A stretch of DNA of 64,000 nt from Cyclaneusma minus (GCA_037179335.1 JAKZHN010000040.1:62001-126000), one strand, 5' to 3'. Positions 46,659 through 60,881 are shown, numbered from the stretch's first letter. Notes: generated by a model from the sequence alone, not told the origin. Numbers and translations are program-made.

Positions 46659-46821
46659 CCTAAATAAATCGCAGCAAAGTCTCCCAAGTCAATTTCAAAT
46701 TCCGATTCTTGTTAACAGACTTTGTTGTTCTGTTTTTCATTGCACAATCTCTGCCAGACCGACTCTATCCTCCCTCTTGGTGCTGATCGCCTCTCCGGAC
46801 CCCGACCTACAGGACTCTGGC
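46659..46821. repeat. 163-bp direct repeat, copy 2
   Basis: Second copy of the module at 46196-46358, 463 bp downstream, again preceded by a 19-bp minisatellite. Confidence 0.85.
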
Positions 46822-47517
46822 GTCGAATTGACTTCGGGACCTGGCCGCGACCTGATCTTAAGTTACCCTACCTTTCTTTCCCTACCTAAGCAGACTGTTG
46901 GCGAGGATACAGAAACTGGACAGTCGAGAACAACAGAGACATCGAGGATTGACTTGGATGGATTACTGCTGAGGCAAATATGCGTAAATAGGTTGGATGA
47001 TTGGAGGGAATTCAGGTGAGAGAGATGATGATCCCATCATCCAATATTCATACGAGGGGACAGCTCCTCTGAGGCTAGCATTTCCTTCTTCCCATATCCC
47101 TCAAATTGCTTTCCATTTAATCTTATCTGGGCCCCATACGAACGATGAGGACCATCTTCAAGTATTTCCTCAAGTTCCCCCAAGCGAGCCCAGATGAATA
47201 TGATTGCTATACGGTACATGTTGAGTTAGCGCTCTTGAACCGTACTTTTCCCTCTACAATTTTACAAGTCACAATTTTCATTTCGCTGATTTATAATATA
47301 TATTATATATACCTTATTTCTCGCCAAATACAAATTAGCGCTTAATAAAATTTATTTATTAGCCAAAGCCTAAAAACCAAAATATATAGCGTATTTTATT
47401 TAACGCTTTTTGCTATTTAATAGTATATGGCTAATTTAAAATACCAATTATTGCTTAAATTTTAAAAAATAAACTGCCTAAATTATTGCAAATTTAAAAC
47501 GACCAAAGCCTTATATC

Positions 47518-47732
47518 TGACCAGCTGCAGCAAGAGCCTTAGGCACCTATAGGTGGCCATGATGGCCCGTGCCCACGCAGCTGGCGCAGCGCTGTTGCTA
47601 GCGCCAAGACTTAAAAATGGCTTTAAAAAAAGTGGCGATAAGCCAGCCTTTTTTTTAAACACAATTAACAAAGCATATTAATAACCCTAAATCGCACATG
47701 CATTATTTTACCTATTTACCCTTAATAAACCA
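47518..47732 (+). repeat. 5' LTR of the outer element
   Basis: 215 bp, unusually GC-rich for this block (for example GGCCCGTGCCCACGCAGCTG), so much less RIP-altered than its partner. Confidence 0.8.
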
Positions 47733-50700
47733 ATATTAATTAACGTTTTTTTATTAAAAATACCAAATTTGCAAAATTATTAAAAAAAATAGCTATTTAC
47801 TAAAATTTTTATACAATTACGCTAATTGTTTTTTTTAAAAAGCGCAAAGCTTTAAAAACCCTTAAGCCTTAATATTAAACAATTAAAATACCATTAGTTT
47901 TTATTTGCTTATTTAAAAACCGCATTTTATTACGGCTATCCATTGTTTTTAAATATACTATTTTTAAAGCCTTAAATACCTAAAAAAATTATACCTTTTA
48001 ACTATGCAATAAAATAATAAATTGCGCTTTTTATTTGCGGCTTTATTTTAAAGCTTTAATATAGCTTAAATTAAGCAATATTCAAATTTAATTTATTTAA
48101 ATTTATATTGTTTAAATTTAAAACCAGCTTTAAGCCTTTGTTAGGCAAAAGCTTAAAATAAGCCCAATTTCCGCCTAGCATTTAAAAAACCCTATAATTA
48201 GCTAATATAGCTTAGCAATTGCGCAATTAATATACCTTTATTTATTTATTTTTAAAATAAATTATTTTATACCGCTTCATTCGCTTAATTAATATAATTA
48301 ATTGCGCAGTCAGGTGCTTTAAATTTTATAATTATATTGCTAAAAAAGAATTAAAAAAATCTATTTTGTATTTAAAGTTTTATATTTCTAAAATTAAACG
48401 GCTATTTATTAAAAGCTATAATTTAAAATCTTTTAATATAAATAATCCAAAAATATAAATTAGCCTTATATTAGATATTATATTTTTAAATTAATATGAT
48501 AATAATAAAATTATTAATATAAAATTGTAAATATTATATTAAAATAAAATTGAAAAGTAAAATTGAAAAATAAAATTTAAAAATATTTAAAAGCGCAAAT
48601 AAAAATATACGATAAATTTTTGAAAAATTCCTTTAATAAAATTGCATTTTTATAAATAATATAAAGCAAAGCAAAAAACTAGCCATTTTTTTATTTAATT
48701 TAGCTATAAAAAAATCCTTAAATATAGCTATTTGGCTTGCTAAAAAAAAATGCATAAAAGAGTACGCTTTTTATATTTAGCATATTTTTAATTTAATTAC
48801 CAAAAGCATTTACAGCAATCCTTTAAACCCTTTTTCAAAAAAAAATTGAATTTAAAACCTTTAAATAGCCAATTTCCTTTTAGCCAAAATATTCAGCAAA
48901 TTTCCAAAAAAACCTGTGGCTAAAATAATTAAGAAATTAATTAAAAATCCAGCATTTTAAAAACGATTTTATATTTAATTTAAATTATTAGCCAAATTAT
49001 ATTTAAAAACTACTTTATATTAAAAAAAATACCAGGATTTTTAAAAATTATTTATAAAGCTATTTTTGGCTACAAAATAACTTTTATAATTTCTATTTTT
49101 TTTTTCAAAATTAAAATACTATTTTTAAAAACGCTATATATATATATATATATATTTAGGCCCTTTATTAAAGCAAGAAAATAAAAGCCTAATTCCTTTA
49201 AATTTTACAAAAAAATTAAAAAAAAATTGTAAAAATTAATAAAATATACCAAAAGAAAAACCATTATAATAATAAGCTATTTAATATTTTAAATATTAAG
49301 CTTCAAAAGCTTTATAATATATATAATAAAACTGGTATTTTGAAAGTTAATTATATTATAATTATTTTCTAATATATAAAAGCTTTATATTTAATAAAAC
49401 AATTAAATTTACCAAAATAAAAAATTAAAATAAAAGCCAATAAAATAAAATATTAAAATTTATAAGCTAATATTAGCCTTTATAAAGCTATTGCCAATAA
49501 TCCAGGCAAATTCAAAACGGAATACCTATATTTAACACTAAATAAGTTTTAGAAAATTTAGCCAAATTTTAGTTTAAAATATTAATTAAATAAATCTATT
49601 AAAAATTAGCTTTATGAAGGCATTTAAAAACTTCCAAATTATAAATAAATTTTATTAAATTTATAGCTAAATTATAAAGATTTGGCAGCTTAAATATATT
49701 CCGCTATTTTTAATAAAATAAAGATTAATGGCTTTTTTCTAAATTAAATTAATATTTATATTTATTCCAAATTTTATAAATATAATCCAAAATTCTTTAG
49801 CTATTGTTTCTATAATGCAATTTTATTATTTTAATTTCAGTGTTTTTAAAATAGTAATAAAATTAATAAAAAATCAAATTATTTAAATATAATTTTAGCA
49901 GACCAATTTTATATTTATTATATTAATAGAAAAATATATAATAAAAAATACAATAGCAAATTTAAAAGGAATTTTAAAAAAAGCTTTGCTATATTTATAA
50001 TAAGCCAAATTATTGTTTTATTAAATATTCCAAGAATAAATAGAATAAATATTAAAAAAAATAAAAAGAATTAAAAAATAAAAGGAAAAAGCCCTTAAAT
50101 TGTTTTTTATAAAATTATAAAAGCGGAATTATAAAACAAAACATTTAATAATTAATAATTACCAAAGGATATTATATATTTTATTAAAATTATATAGCTT
50201 TTTAAAGCTATTTAATTATTTAATTTCAAAAATAAGCAAAGCCTTTAATCAAATTTTAAATTGGATTTTAAATTACCATATTTATTTATAATGAAAACCG
50301 GTATTTTAAACAATTAAACTATTATAGAAATCTTTGCAAATATGCAAATAGCTTATTTATTTATTAAAATAATTTTATTTAATTTATTTTATTTAAAAAA
50401 TCTTTTTTTATAGCGGAGATTCTTACTATTCATAGCTGCTATATTAAAGGAATTTTTTAAAATATATTTTCAAATAGCAATGCTGCTAAAATATTATTTA
50501 ATAATATTAATAATATTAAAGCTTTTTAAGCAATTATATTTAGCCTAGAATTTAAATTTATTTTTAAGGGCATTTTTGGCATTTGCTTTAAAAATAATAG
50601 CCCTAATAGGCTATTGGATATAGCTAATATTTAAATACTATTTAAAATAATCCTTTTTATTATAATAAATAATAGTATTTTTATGCTTTTTTTATATAAT

Positions 50701-52029
50701 ATAAAATAAATGGGTATTTATTATAAAAGACACTATAATTAAAAAAACATTAAAGTGGCTATATTTATTCAATAGGGCTATTTTTGATTTTTATTTATTT
50801 TAGCCAAGTTTAATAATATAAAAAAAGCTATTAAATATTTAATAAAAACTAAATTAAAAAGAAGTTTTAAAAATACGGCTACGCCATTACAAAACAAAAT
50901 ACAAAATTTTCTATTTAATGCAGACAAGGATTTTAAAATAAAAGCTTTAGAATAAATTATTACATATTGCTATCAATATTAAATTTTTAGCAAACTTTTA
51001 GCAAATTTTAATAAATATTTCTTAATAGAAAGGCTATTATATTATTTATATTATAAATATAATTATTAAATTTTAGGCAGCAAAAATTATATTATTCCAG
51101 TATATAAAAATAATTTAGCAGGCTATTATATTATATTAAATTAATCTTTATTTAGGCCTATTTAATTTTTTGATTGCAAATATTAAAACGAAATTTATTA
51201 ATAAGAAATTTTAAGCTTAGGCAATTTTTAAAAAAATTTAAATAAAAATTATTTCAATTAAAGTATATTGGAGTATTAAATAAAATAAGCATTATTATAT
51301 AATTCTTAAAAAAGCCATTGAAACCATTTTTAATAATTCACTAAATACCCCAATTAAAATTTCATTATAAATAGCAATTAAGGCTATAAATAATATAATT
51401 AAACTAAATAGCCTTATCTTTATTTTTTGGTATTTAATGCTTATTTCAAGCTTATTTATAAATTAGCACCATTTTTTTTAATTAAAAAAATAAAAACCAT
51501 TAAAAAAACCATAGCTAAAATTAAAAGATTATATTTAAAAAAAAATAACCAATGCTCTAGCAATAAAAAATACTTTAAATACCCTAAATATTATAAATTT
51601 AAAAACTAAATTAATGGTTTTTATATATATATATAAAATAAAAAATAAAACGGGCCCTATAAAATCAAAAAATAAATAAAAACCAAATTATAATAATAAA
51701 AATTAATAAATAGAATATAAATTTTAAATTTATCTATATCAAACTATAATATATAAATTGAAATACCTTTTATAATTTATTTTTAAATTAGCCTGTATTT
51801 ATAGCGCCAGATAAACCAGTATTTATAGCGCTAAATAGGCTAATTTTTATAATATTACCCATGTTACCAAATATTCCATTATTTATTTTATTATTTATAT
51901 TATAATTTAAAGCATTATTTAAATTAAAACCAAAACCATTAATATTGAAATTAAATTCTCCTTTAAATAAATCAAAATACTAGCCTAAATTAAAATTTAA
52001 ATTTAAATCGAAATATAATTTTCCAATAT

Positions 52030-52207
52030 TGAAATGCCCTTTTGGTGGTTCGAATTAACCCCCTGCCAAAATATCCTAAATATATGCAAAAGGTTATACC
52101 ACCCTTGTATATATAAGCGAGAAAGAAATATATAATACCTCCAAGCTATAAAATAGCCTTTTTTTCTTAACATAATATATTTAATAAATCCAGTTTATAT
52201 AAATTCA
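52030..52207 (+). repeat. 5' LTR of nested copia
   Basis: 178 bp, TG...CA ends. Shares AAGCTAT(A/T)AAATAGCCTTTTTT with the 3' copy. Confidence 0.85.
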
Positions 52208-55200
52208 AATAAATTATAACCATTAATATATTTTAGCACAATTAATTTTTTTTTGCAATATTGTATTTTTGAAAATTTTATAATGCTATATTTCCAAAGC
52301 AAAATCTGCAATATCGTATTTTTCAATCCCTAATAAAAATTTTGCAGCGCTATATTTTTAAAATTCCTAATTAATTTTTAGTATAATGCCGTTTTTTTAA
52401 AATTGATTATTTATTAATATAGCGCCGTGTTTTTGCAAATTTATTTATAGATCAATTTTTTTTATAAATTAAATACTAAATTTACTATATTTATCAATAT
52501 ACAAAATATTTATAATTAAAAAAGCTGTTTTTATTTTTATTTATACTAATTATTATAAATGGTTTATTATAATAAAAATATTTTTAAAAGCAAAAATATT
52601 TAATATATTATAATTAACACCCTTAATTCATATATTATAAATTCCAATATTATTTAAATAAATAAAAAGCAAATTATATTAAATAAAAATTTGGAAAAGC
52701 AATATAAGGCAAATATTGCTAACGCCTTTTATAAAATTTATATTTATTTTAACCAATTAAAGAAAAAGGCTATTAATACCAAAATTTATTATATGAATGA
52801 CTAAAGATTTTTAAATAAAAAATATTTTATAATTTTTACCATTATTACAAATTTTCATTTTTGCCAAATTATTAATTTTAAATAAACTTCAAATTCTACT
52901 ATTAAATTTTTTTAAATTGAACTCTATATTATTTACCGCCAAATTATTTAATTAAATCTATTTTATATGACGGTTTATATTAATATTTTTATGCTATATT
53001 ATTATATTTTTTAATAAAATACACTATATTTAAAAATATAATATTAAATAAATATTATTTAAATATTATTTAAAAAAAGATTGATAACAAACAAAGGCTT
53101 TTTTATAATTTGAAAAAAAGGCTGCCTACTTTATTGCTTTATAAAAATTGAATAAAAAAGGCAAATACAAAAGAAATCGATTTATTAAGCTATAGAATAA
53201 GCTATAAAATAAGCGCCTTATTAATATCGTTTATAAAATAAAAATTAATAGCTATAAAAATATCAAAATTTCTTATAACCAAATTAAATATGTTTTATAT
53301 AATTAAAAATAATATTAAAATTAAAATTATTTTTAAAGCTTAAACAAAATACGGTATATATTATTTAGAATTTTATTAATATTGCCGGTAGAATTTCCTA
53401 TTTTATTTAAATTGCTAATTGTAATGCCATATTATATATATATTTTTTTTAAAAAAAAAACTTTAAAATTATATTAATAGAAAGCTATTAAAATAGAAGG
53501 AAAAAGGCTATATTTAAATCAAATAGGCATTATATTAATAAAGGTTTAAAATAAAAAATACCTGCTTAAAAATATTTTATATATTTTATATTTAGAAATA
53601 AATTTGCTTTTAAATAAAACAATTTATTAAAAAGAATTTTTAAATAATTTTAATTAAAATGGCATATATTTTAAAAGCTATTATAGCCAAAATTTTATTT
53701 TTAAAGCATTTATATAATAAGGCCTATATATTATAAATTTTATAATTATAGCAATCAAATTAATATTGGTATTTAAGCAATTATTTTTTATTGCCGTTTT
53801 TTATTTTGCTGTTTTTCTTTGCCAAAATTAAAAAAATTAAAAAAGCTTTAAATAACCTTTTTTTTATACTAAGCTTTTTCCTTTTAAAAGCATCTTAATA
53901 TAATATATTAAATACGCCAATTGCTACAATATAAAAAATACTGCCAATTATAATTCAAAAGGCATTAATTTTTAATATAATAAAAGCCATTTAATTTAAA
54001 GCCAAAAAAAATTAAAATGGCTAAAATAATTAAGGCTAAAATAATTAAAAAGGCAAATTAGAAAAAACAATAGCAAAAGGCCGTTAAATAATGCTTTTTA
54101 TTATTTTATTGGAAATAGGCTTATTTAGGCCTAGCCAAAATTAATAGGCTGTATTTAATTATTATTTTTTAAAAAACAGTTAAATTCCTAATATTTTCTA
54201 CTATTATAAAAATTGCAATATTAGCAAAATATAAAATCATATTTTAAAAGTTTTTGCAAATTATAAAATAAGTCTTTTTAAATTAGTGTATTTTAATATA
54301 ACTGGCAAATTTTCTTTTAATATTTATAAAAATATTTAATTATTAAAAGGAATTAATAACCAAATAAAAAAGAATTAGGCTTTTGCTATAAAATTAAAAA
54401 TTAAAATATATTTTATTTTAATTGCCTGGTGCAAAAGAATGGAATTAAAAATTAATAAAATAGGAAAATTGGTAAAAAAGAATATTTATTAGGCTTAAAT
54501 TAATAATATAAAGCTTGTAAAAACTATTATTTCTTTTAACAAAACGGGCCAGCTAAAAAAATAATTTGACTTGCAAAAATAAATATTTAAACTATATTAT
54601 ATAATATTAAGCTTTTAATTAAACTTTAGTTTAAAGCTCCTATAGCAAAGGCTTATTATAAAAATAAATTTAATATTGGTTTAAAAGTTAATAGCAAAAT
54701 AATTAATTTAAAAAAAGCTTAAATTAATAAATTTTTTAAATGGAAAAATATTAAAATTTAAGCCTGCAAAATTTGATTTTATATTAATAAAAAAAGGCTT
54801 TTCAAAAAAGGATGCAAAAATAAGCTTTTCCTTAGAAAAAAAAATTAAATATAATTTAAATACTATTAAATAATATAAGCTATATTATTTGAATTTGGAA
54901 TAAATAGCTATAAAATTTATTATTAAATAAAATAAAACAATCCACGGCGGAATTATAAATCTAAAGCTAAACAACAATTCCTATAAGTTTTAAAATATTT
55001 TAAATAAATTTCCTAATCGCTATTATATTGGTAAATTAATATTAATAAACAAAAAGGCCCAAAAACCCTTTTCTAATTAAAAAATATTTAAAAATAAGCC
55101 AGTTACACCGCTAAATTAAAAATAATAATTCCAGCTGTTAACCAAAATAAATAAATAGAAATAATATTTTATTCCAAATTTAATAATTTAAAATTTTAGC

Positions 55201-57188
55201 AAAGATAATTATTTTTCAAAATTCCTATTATAAAAATGCTAAAAAGCACTATTAATATAATAAGTGCCTTTAAATAAAAATATATTAATGCTATAAATTT
55301 TAATAAGGTATTTTTGGTTATTTTTATTGCTTATAAACGGCTGCTATTTAAAGCTTTAAAAAAGCTTTTTAGAAAAATAATTAATAAATAAAAATATTTA
55401 AAACGCAATATTATTAAGGCTAAAATATTATGCAAAACCCAATTTTTAAATTGTTTTATAATAATTATAATCGGAAATAAAAATAATTTATATAAATCTG
55501 CTTATTCCGCTAAAAGTTCCTGGATATTTTTATTTTAAAAATTTATAAAAAAGCTATAAATAATTCTTTATATGAAAATAATTTAAAAAAAAGGCTATTA
55601 TAATAAAATTTAAAAATTGAATAGCTAATAATACCTAAATTAAAATAACTATATAAATAGCTTTTAATTTAATTTTTATTAAATAAATGTTTATTATTAA
55701 ATTAAATTTAAACGGCGGCCTAAATAAATATAAAGCCCGCTTAATAGCTTATGGTTTTATTTAGATTTATAAAAGAAAACATAATATATTTTTATTAACG
55801 GTTTGAATAAATGTATTTAAAAAAAGATAGCGATTATAGCTTAGTAAAATATAAAATACCGCTATTTTAATATTAGCAATGCTTTAATTAAAGCTAAATT
55901 TAAAAAATTAATATATTTGGCCCCTTTAAATAAAATAATTATTAAATTTGGCTATATTTTTTAATTAAATAAAATTTTATACAGCTTTAAATAAATAGCT
56001 AAAAATTTAAATTGCCTAATTAAATTTAAAATTATTAAGCTTGGTTTTAAATAAAGCTTTAATAATCTTTGCCTTTTTATTAATAAAAGTAAAAATATAA
56101 TTATTTTAATTTATATTAATAATATTATAATAGCTATTAAATTAAATATAAATTTTAATAAATTATTTACCCTATTATTTATTAAATTTATTGCCAAAAA
56201 TTTAAAAAAAATTAAAAAACTCCTGGATATAAAAATTATAAAAAATAAATTATTAAAAACCTTATAAATTAACCAAAAATAATATATTAATAATTTTTAT
56301 AAAAGTTTAAATTTTCCACTAGCAAATATATATATATATTAAAAAACATTGGAAAAATTAATATATTTTATAATTTTAATAGAATTTAATATATATTATA
56401 CCGTAAAAATGCTAGCCTAATTTATAATTAATTTTTATAAATAATACAATCTAAAATTAAGCTAGCTGCTATATTATTTTAAAATTATAGCAAATTAAAA
56501 AATTAAATATAGAATAAAAAAAAGTTAAAGGGCAAGCTAAAAATTTATAATAATGCTTTTTATAAATTATTTTTTAATAGAAAAACCATTAATAAATTTA
56601 TAGCTATGTTTTTAAAAAGTCCAATATTATAATTAAATTAAAAGCAAAAACAAAAAAAATGTTTATAAAGCTAAATATATAATAGCCGTTATAAATACCA
56701 AATAAAAATAATAAATTGCCTAAATACTAAAAAATATTAAATATAGCAAGCTGGTAAAAAATAAATTTTATTATATAAATATTAAAAAAACCAAAAACAA
56801 TTATAGCCCTTATTAAGAATTTCCAGTTTTATAAAACATTCAAGCATATTAATATTGCTTATTGTTTTATTAAAAAACTAAAAAATAACCGCAAGCAATA
56901 AATAATTTATATTAATATTTAAAATATAATTGCTAATAAATTTACCAAAATATTATAAAAGGTTTAATTTGCAAAACTTAAAAAACTATTAAAATTAAAA
57001 AATAAGAATTTGGAAAAAAAAAGCGCCGAATATAATGGGCATTAAATATAAAACAATAAAATTATAAAAAAGCGTTAATTCTAATATATTAAAATTGCTA
57101 TATTATAACATATAATTCAATAATATATAATATACTATAAAGCTTTATAATATAATATAAATCGGCTATAATATGCCTTAAAAAATAT

Positions 57189-57367
57189 TAAAATGCATTT
57201 TTAATAATTTAAATTAATCCCTTGCTAAAATACCCTAATTATATATAAAAAATCACGCCATCCTTATACGTATAAACAAGGGGAAAATGCACAATGTTTT
57301 CAAGCTATTAAATAGCCTTTTTTCCTTCATATAACACACTTAACGGGTCCAGCCTATATTGGATTCA
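57189..57367 (+). repeat. 3' LTR of nested copia
   Basis: 179 bp, begins TAAAATG where the 5' copy has TGAAATG and ends GATTCA. Each LTR keeps Cs or Gs the other has lost. Confidence 0.85.
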
Positions 57368-59332
57368 AATACCCAAAGCTTAAAAAAAAGGCTTTTAAAT
57401 AATAAAAACAATTTTAAGGGTATTTAAAAACTAAAAAAACCATAGAAATGGCTAAGAATTCCAAAACCAATAAATAATAAGCTAAATGCCTAAGGAGTTT
57501 TAATTAATAATAATTCTGGGTATAATTTAAAATTGAAATTAGGATTAAAAAAGGTGGATATATATTTGTATATTATAAAAAATAAGTTTGGATTTTAATA
57601 GCATTTCCTTTCCTTAAAAAAAAGCTAAATATGCAATTATATTTATAGCTAAAAAGAAAAGCAAAATTATTATTAAAGGCAAGCTATTTAAGCTTTTAAA
57701 CCAGGTTAAAACAAATAGCCTTATTATTATAAATATTTTTAAATTTATCCTTTTTAATTTTTAAATTTATAATAAAAAACAAATATTTAAAATAAAAATA
57801 GTTAAAAACATTAAAGGCAAAATTCTATTTATACCATATAAAAAATTAAAATTAATAGTATAAAAATATAATAATTTTCGCAAGCAATTTATTTTAATTT
57901 AATTTCCAATAATCTAACGCTATATTTAAAAACTCCTTATTTGCTTAATACCTATCCTTATTTTTAAATATAAATAGCTATTATTTTTAAGGAATATTAC
58001 GCAAATATATTTGCATTTTCAAAATAAATTATATAAAAAGGTTTATTATTATTTGCTTAAAAAAATAAAGAACAATTTTTTTAGCATTTTTAAAGCCATT
58101 TTATAAATTAGTAAAAGCCGGCTTTTATTAATTTATTATTTATTTAAAATATTATATTAAAAGCTATATATAAAAATATTTATATTTAACCCTTATTTTA
58201 TAATTTCTAATTTAGGTTTTAAAAATCCGGATTTATAAGCAATAATAGTATTTTAAATAAATAATATCCTCATTTTAGCCATTTAAAAATAATTGGATTT
58301 TAAAAAGTAAAAGCTTTAAAATATAAAGTTTAAAGCCAAGTCCAAAACTAAACTAATAAAAAAAACTTTTTTAATATTTAATGGCTATATTTTGAATTTT
58401 TTAAAAGAAAGCTATAATTTTTGAATAAAAAGGCCAAAATAATAAAATTAGTTTTATAAATTTTATACCTAATATAAAAGCTTATTATATTTAAAAATAA
58501 GCTAGGGCAATTTACCCATTTTTAATATATTAGCCAAAATTACTATTTAAGTTTTTAATTGCAATTTAATACCAAAACCCTATTAAATGAAATATAAAAC
58601 TTTTGAATAAATATTTATAATAAATAATAAATAATTTAAACCAAGAATTTATCTATATTTTTCTAAATATTTTTATAGCTAAGCTATTTATTTTTATAAA
58701 CGGATTATTTATTAATAATAAAAATTTGTTTTTCTAATTGGGTCATTTAATCATTTTAGCAAACAAATTTTTAAATATATTAACGGCTATATTTAAGCTT
58801 AAAAGCAATACTTTTTATTAAAGCAGCATTAAATTAAAAAAAAAAAAAAATTTAAAATTTTAATTATAATATTGGAAATAAATATAGCTGTATTTATTAG
58901 CTTTATATTTAATTTAATTACGTTTTAGCTAAATATATTTAATATATCCGTTATTATTTATATAAATACTTATAGCCTTTATAAATATTTAATTAAGCTA
59001 GGAACAATTATAAAAAAGCGCTTAATAATGGATATTTTATATTTGAAGCAAAGCTATATTTGTTTTAAAAAAAAATTGAAAAATTAATAACAAAATTAAT
59101 CCAGCCAATATATTTACCAAAGCTGCCTTTAATAAAGCTTTGGAAAAACTGGTAAATATAAATAAAGCCATTATTAAAATGGAAAATTGGATTAATAATT
59201 AAAAAATAGCTTTAAGGAAAGCCTAGTTTTTGGGAAATTATAACGGGGAATTTTTTTAAAGCTATTATTTAATTAAATATTAATATTAGCAGTTGGCCAG
59301 CTTTTATTATAAAATAAAAAGCTTTTAATATT

Positions 59333-59549
59333 TAACCAATTATAGCAAAAGCCTTAGGCACCTATAAATAGCTATAATAGCCTATATTTACGCAATTGGC
59401 GCAATGCTATTGCTAGCGCCAAAATTTTAAAATGGCTTTAAAAAAAGCGGCAATAACCCAGCCTTTCTTTTTTAAATATAATTAATAAAGTATATTAATA
59501 ACCCCAAATTGCACGTGCATTATTTCACCCGTTTACCTTTAATAAACCA
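59333..59549 (+). repeat. 3' LTR of the outer element
   Basis: 217 bp. Same sequence as 47518-47732 after extensive C-to-T and G-to-A change; GCCTTAGGCACCTATA and TGCTAGCGCCAA remain in common. Confidence 0.8.
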
Positions 59550-59820
59550 ATATTTTAAGCATTTTAATATAAAGCCTTAAAATAAATACCAATTTTTATT
59601 TTCGCTAATTTTAAAAATCCTAATATATTATTAGTATTTCAAAATTAAAATACGGTTTAAAATTATTATTATTATTGCAAATATAATCGCAGCCTAAAAA
59701 ACTTTTTTATTTTAATTTTAATTTGCTTATTAAAAATAATTATTTTAATAAGCATAGCGGGATTTTTGGTTTTCAAATATATTTTTATTTATTCGCAAAG
59801 AACTTTCAAAGCCTTATTAT

Positions 59821-60179
59821 TAAGGGCCACCAAGGCGCCAGGACTGAAACTACCGGTATACTAAGCAAGTCTGATTGAAGCGACCAGTGTGAAGCTGCTG
59901 GCCTGTGGCAACATCAGGCGCTTCGCTTAGCAGGTGGCTTAGCTAGCTCCATTGAGACGAGTATCCGCTGAAGTTCCTCTAAGCTTCTCAGACATCAAAC
60001 AACCAGCCACTCGCAAGTCACCCTCCATACTACTCTACTATCGCTCGCAACGACACCCAGCCCTCGCCTTGCCAACCCACCGTCAACCTCCCATGCTCTT
60101 CTCGGCAGCTCAAGTCACCGCCCAAAAAATCTCTCACCGCCCATTTATCCATTTTCACCCATCCATCCGCGGGACTAAG
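59821..60179. other. Transition from AT-rich block to module array
   Basis: GC-balanced sequence starts sharply near 59830. No gene recognised. It leads into the first module of the tandem array. Confidence 0.4.
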
Positions 60180-60221
60180 AGATGTGAAGCTGGCTTGGGA
60201 ACAGACTGGATGCTCCCGTGG

Positions 60222-60229
60222 TATAAGTA
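60222..60229 (+). promoter_or_regulatory. TATA-like box, module 1
   Basis: TATAAGTA followed by GATCC and a pyrimidine tract ending CTCTCCCAGACAA. Confidence 0.5.
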
Positions 60230-60721
60230 GATCCACTTCTCCCTCCCCTCTCCCGCCTTCTTTCTCTCCCAGACAAGCAAGAACCCCAAGGGCAAAGCCA
60301 AAGCAAGTGGTCGCCCGTGTGCATCTTGACAATGCCGCGCAGCTTTAGCTGTGCTTGCAAGATATTTCCGTCAACTTACGCTATGTCTCCGTCGCACAAG
60401 ATTGCGTTGCTACAAAGGCTAAAGCATCTTTGGATAGTCAATCAGGCGCAAAAGGCCAGAGGCACGATGAATCGGAAATCAGTCAGACACCGAAATGGAC
60501 AGCGAGAACCATGCTGTCCTGTTCGGTGAAAGAAAGAAGGAAAGAGAAAGAGAGGAGAGGGGTGGTTAGTTATGCCAATTGACTCGCTAGGTTCCGGGCC
60601 GAGCTAATTGTAAGCGAGGCGGATTTCGGTTTGAGTTGGGATGCTTCTTCACTTTCGGTTGGGTCTTGAGAGCATGTGAGGATGGCATGGCCTTTCTTGG
60701 AACCGGGCTGGCGTTCCCGGG

Positions 60722-60729
60722 TATAAAAT
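60722..60729 (+). promoter_or_regulatory. TATA box, module 2
   Basis: TATAAAAT followed by AGCTC and a C/T tract. It lies 65 bp upstream of the ATG of the ORF broken by the hAT element. Confidence 0.55.
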
Positions 60730-60881
60730 AGCTCTCTCTTATTCTCCTTATCCTCCTTTCTCTCTCTTTATCTCCCGTGGAAGAACATGGACAAGGTGAT
60801 AGAGATCTACTCGTCGCCGCTCTTGCAAGCTATCGAGATGGCCCTGATCACCTTCGAGCCAGTCCTTGGTCACCTTGACGA

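Larger units (their letters stand above)
52030..57367 (+). mobile_element. Nested Ty1/copia retrotransposon, RIP-inactivated
   Basis: 5338 bp between LTRs 52030-52207 and 57189-57367. Candidate 5-bp target duplication AATAT (52025-52029) / AATAC (57368-57372). On plus, 55723-55758 encodes NKYKARLIAYGF, the conserved start of the copia RT domain; 56112-56123 encodes YINN within IIILIYINNIIIA, the YVDD box with both Asp codons converted GAT to AAT; 56842-56880 encodes KHINIAYCFIKKL, the copia RNase H TKHIDIRYHFI block, followed by FTKIL. The blocks sit in different frames and are separated by stops, so the copy is dead. It sits between the integrase and RT/RNase H remnants of the outer element and is therefore younger. 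Confidence 0.88.
47518..59549 (+). mobile_element. Outer LTR retrotransposon relic, interrupted by a nested copia
   Basis: Direct repeats 47518-47732 and 59333-59549 begin TGACC/TAACC and end AATAAACCA; flanking pentamers ATATC (47513-47517) and ATATT (59550-59554) would be a target duplication differing by one C-to-T. Without the insert the element is about 6.7 kb. On plus, 51340-51660 reads like the integrase end of a fungal polyprotein (AIKAINNIIKLNSLIF, then NGPYKI). 58690-59200 resembles its RNase H end (INNKNLSF, LGHLIILANK, then YINTYSLYKYLIKLGT), so integrase precedes RT/RNase H as in copia-order elements. All frames carry many stops. Superfamily assignment is tentative. Confidence 0.75.
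47250..59820. other. AT-rich block 2 (nested RIP-degraded retrotransposons)
   Basis: A second abrupt AT-rich segment. Nearly all of it is explained by an outer LTR element (47518-59549) and a copia inserted within it (52030-57367). The flanks 47250-47517 and 59555-59820 have the same composition and no recognisable family. Confidence 0.9.
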
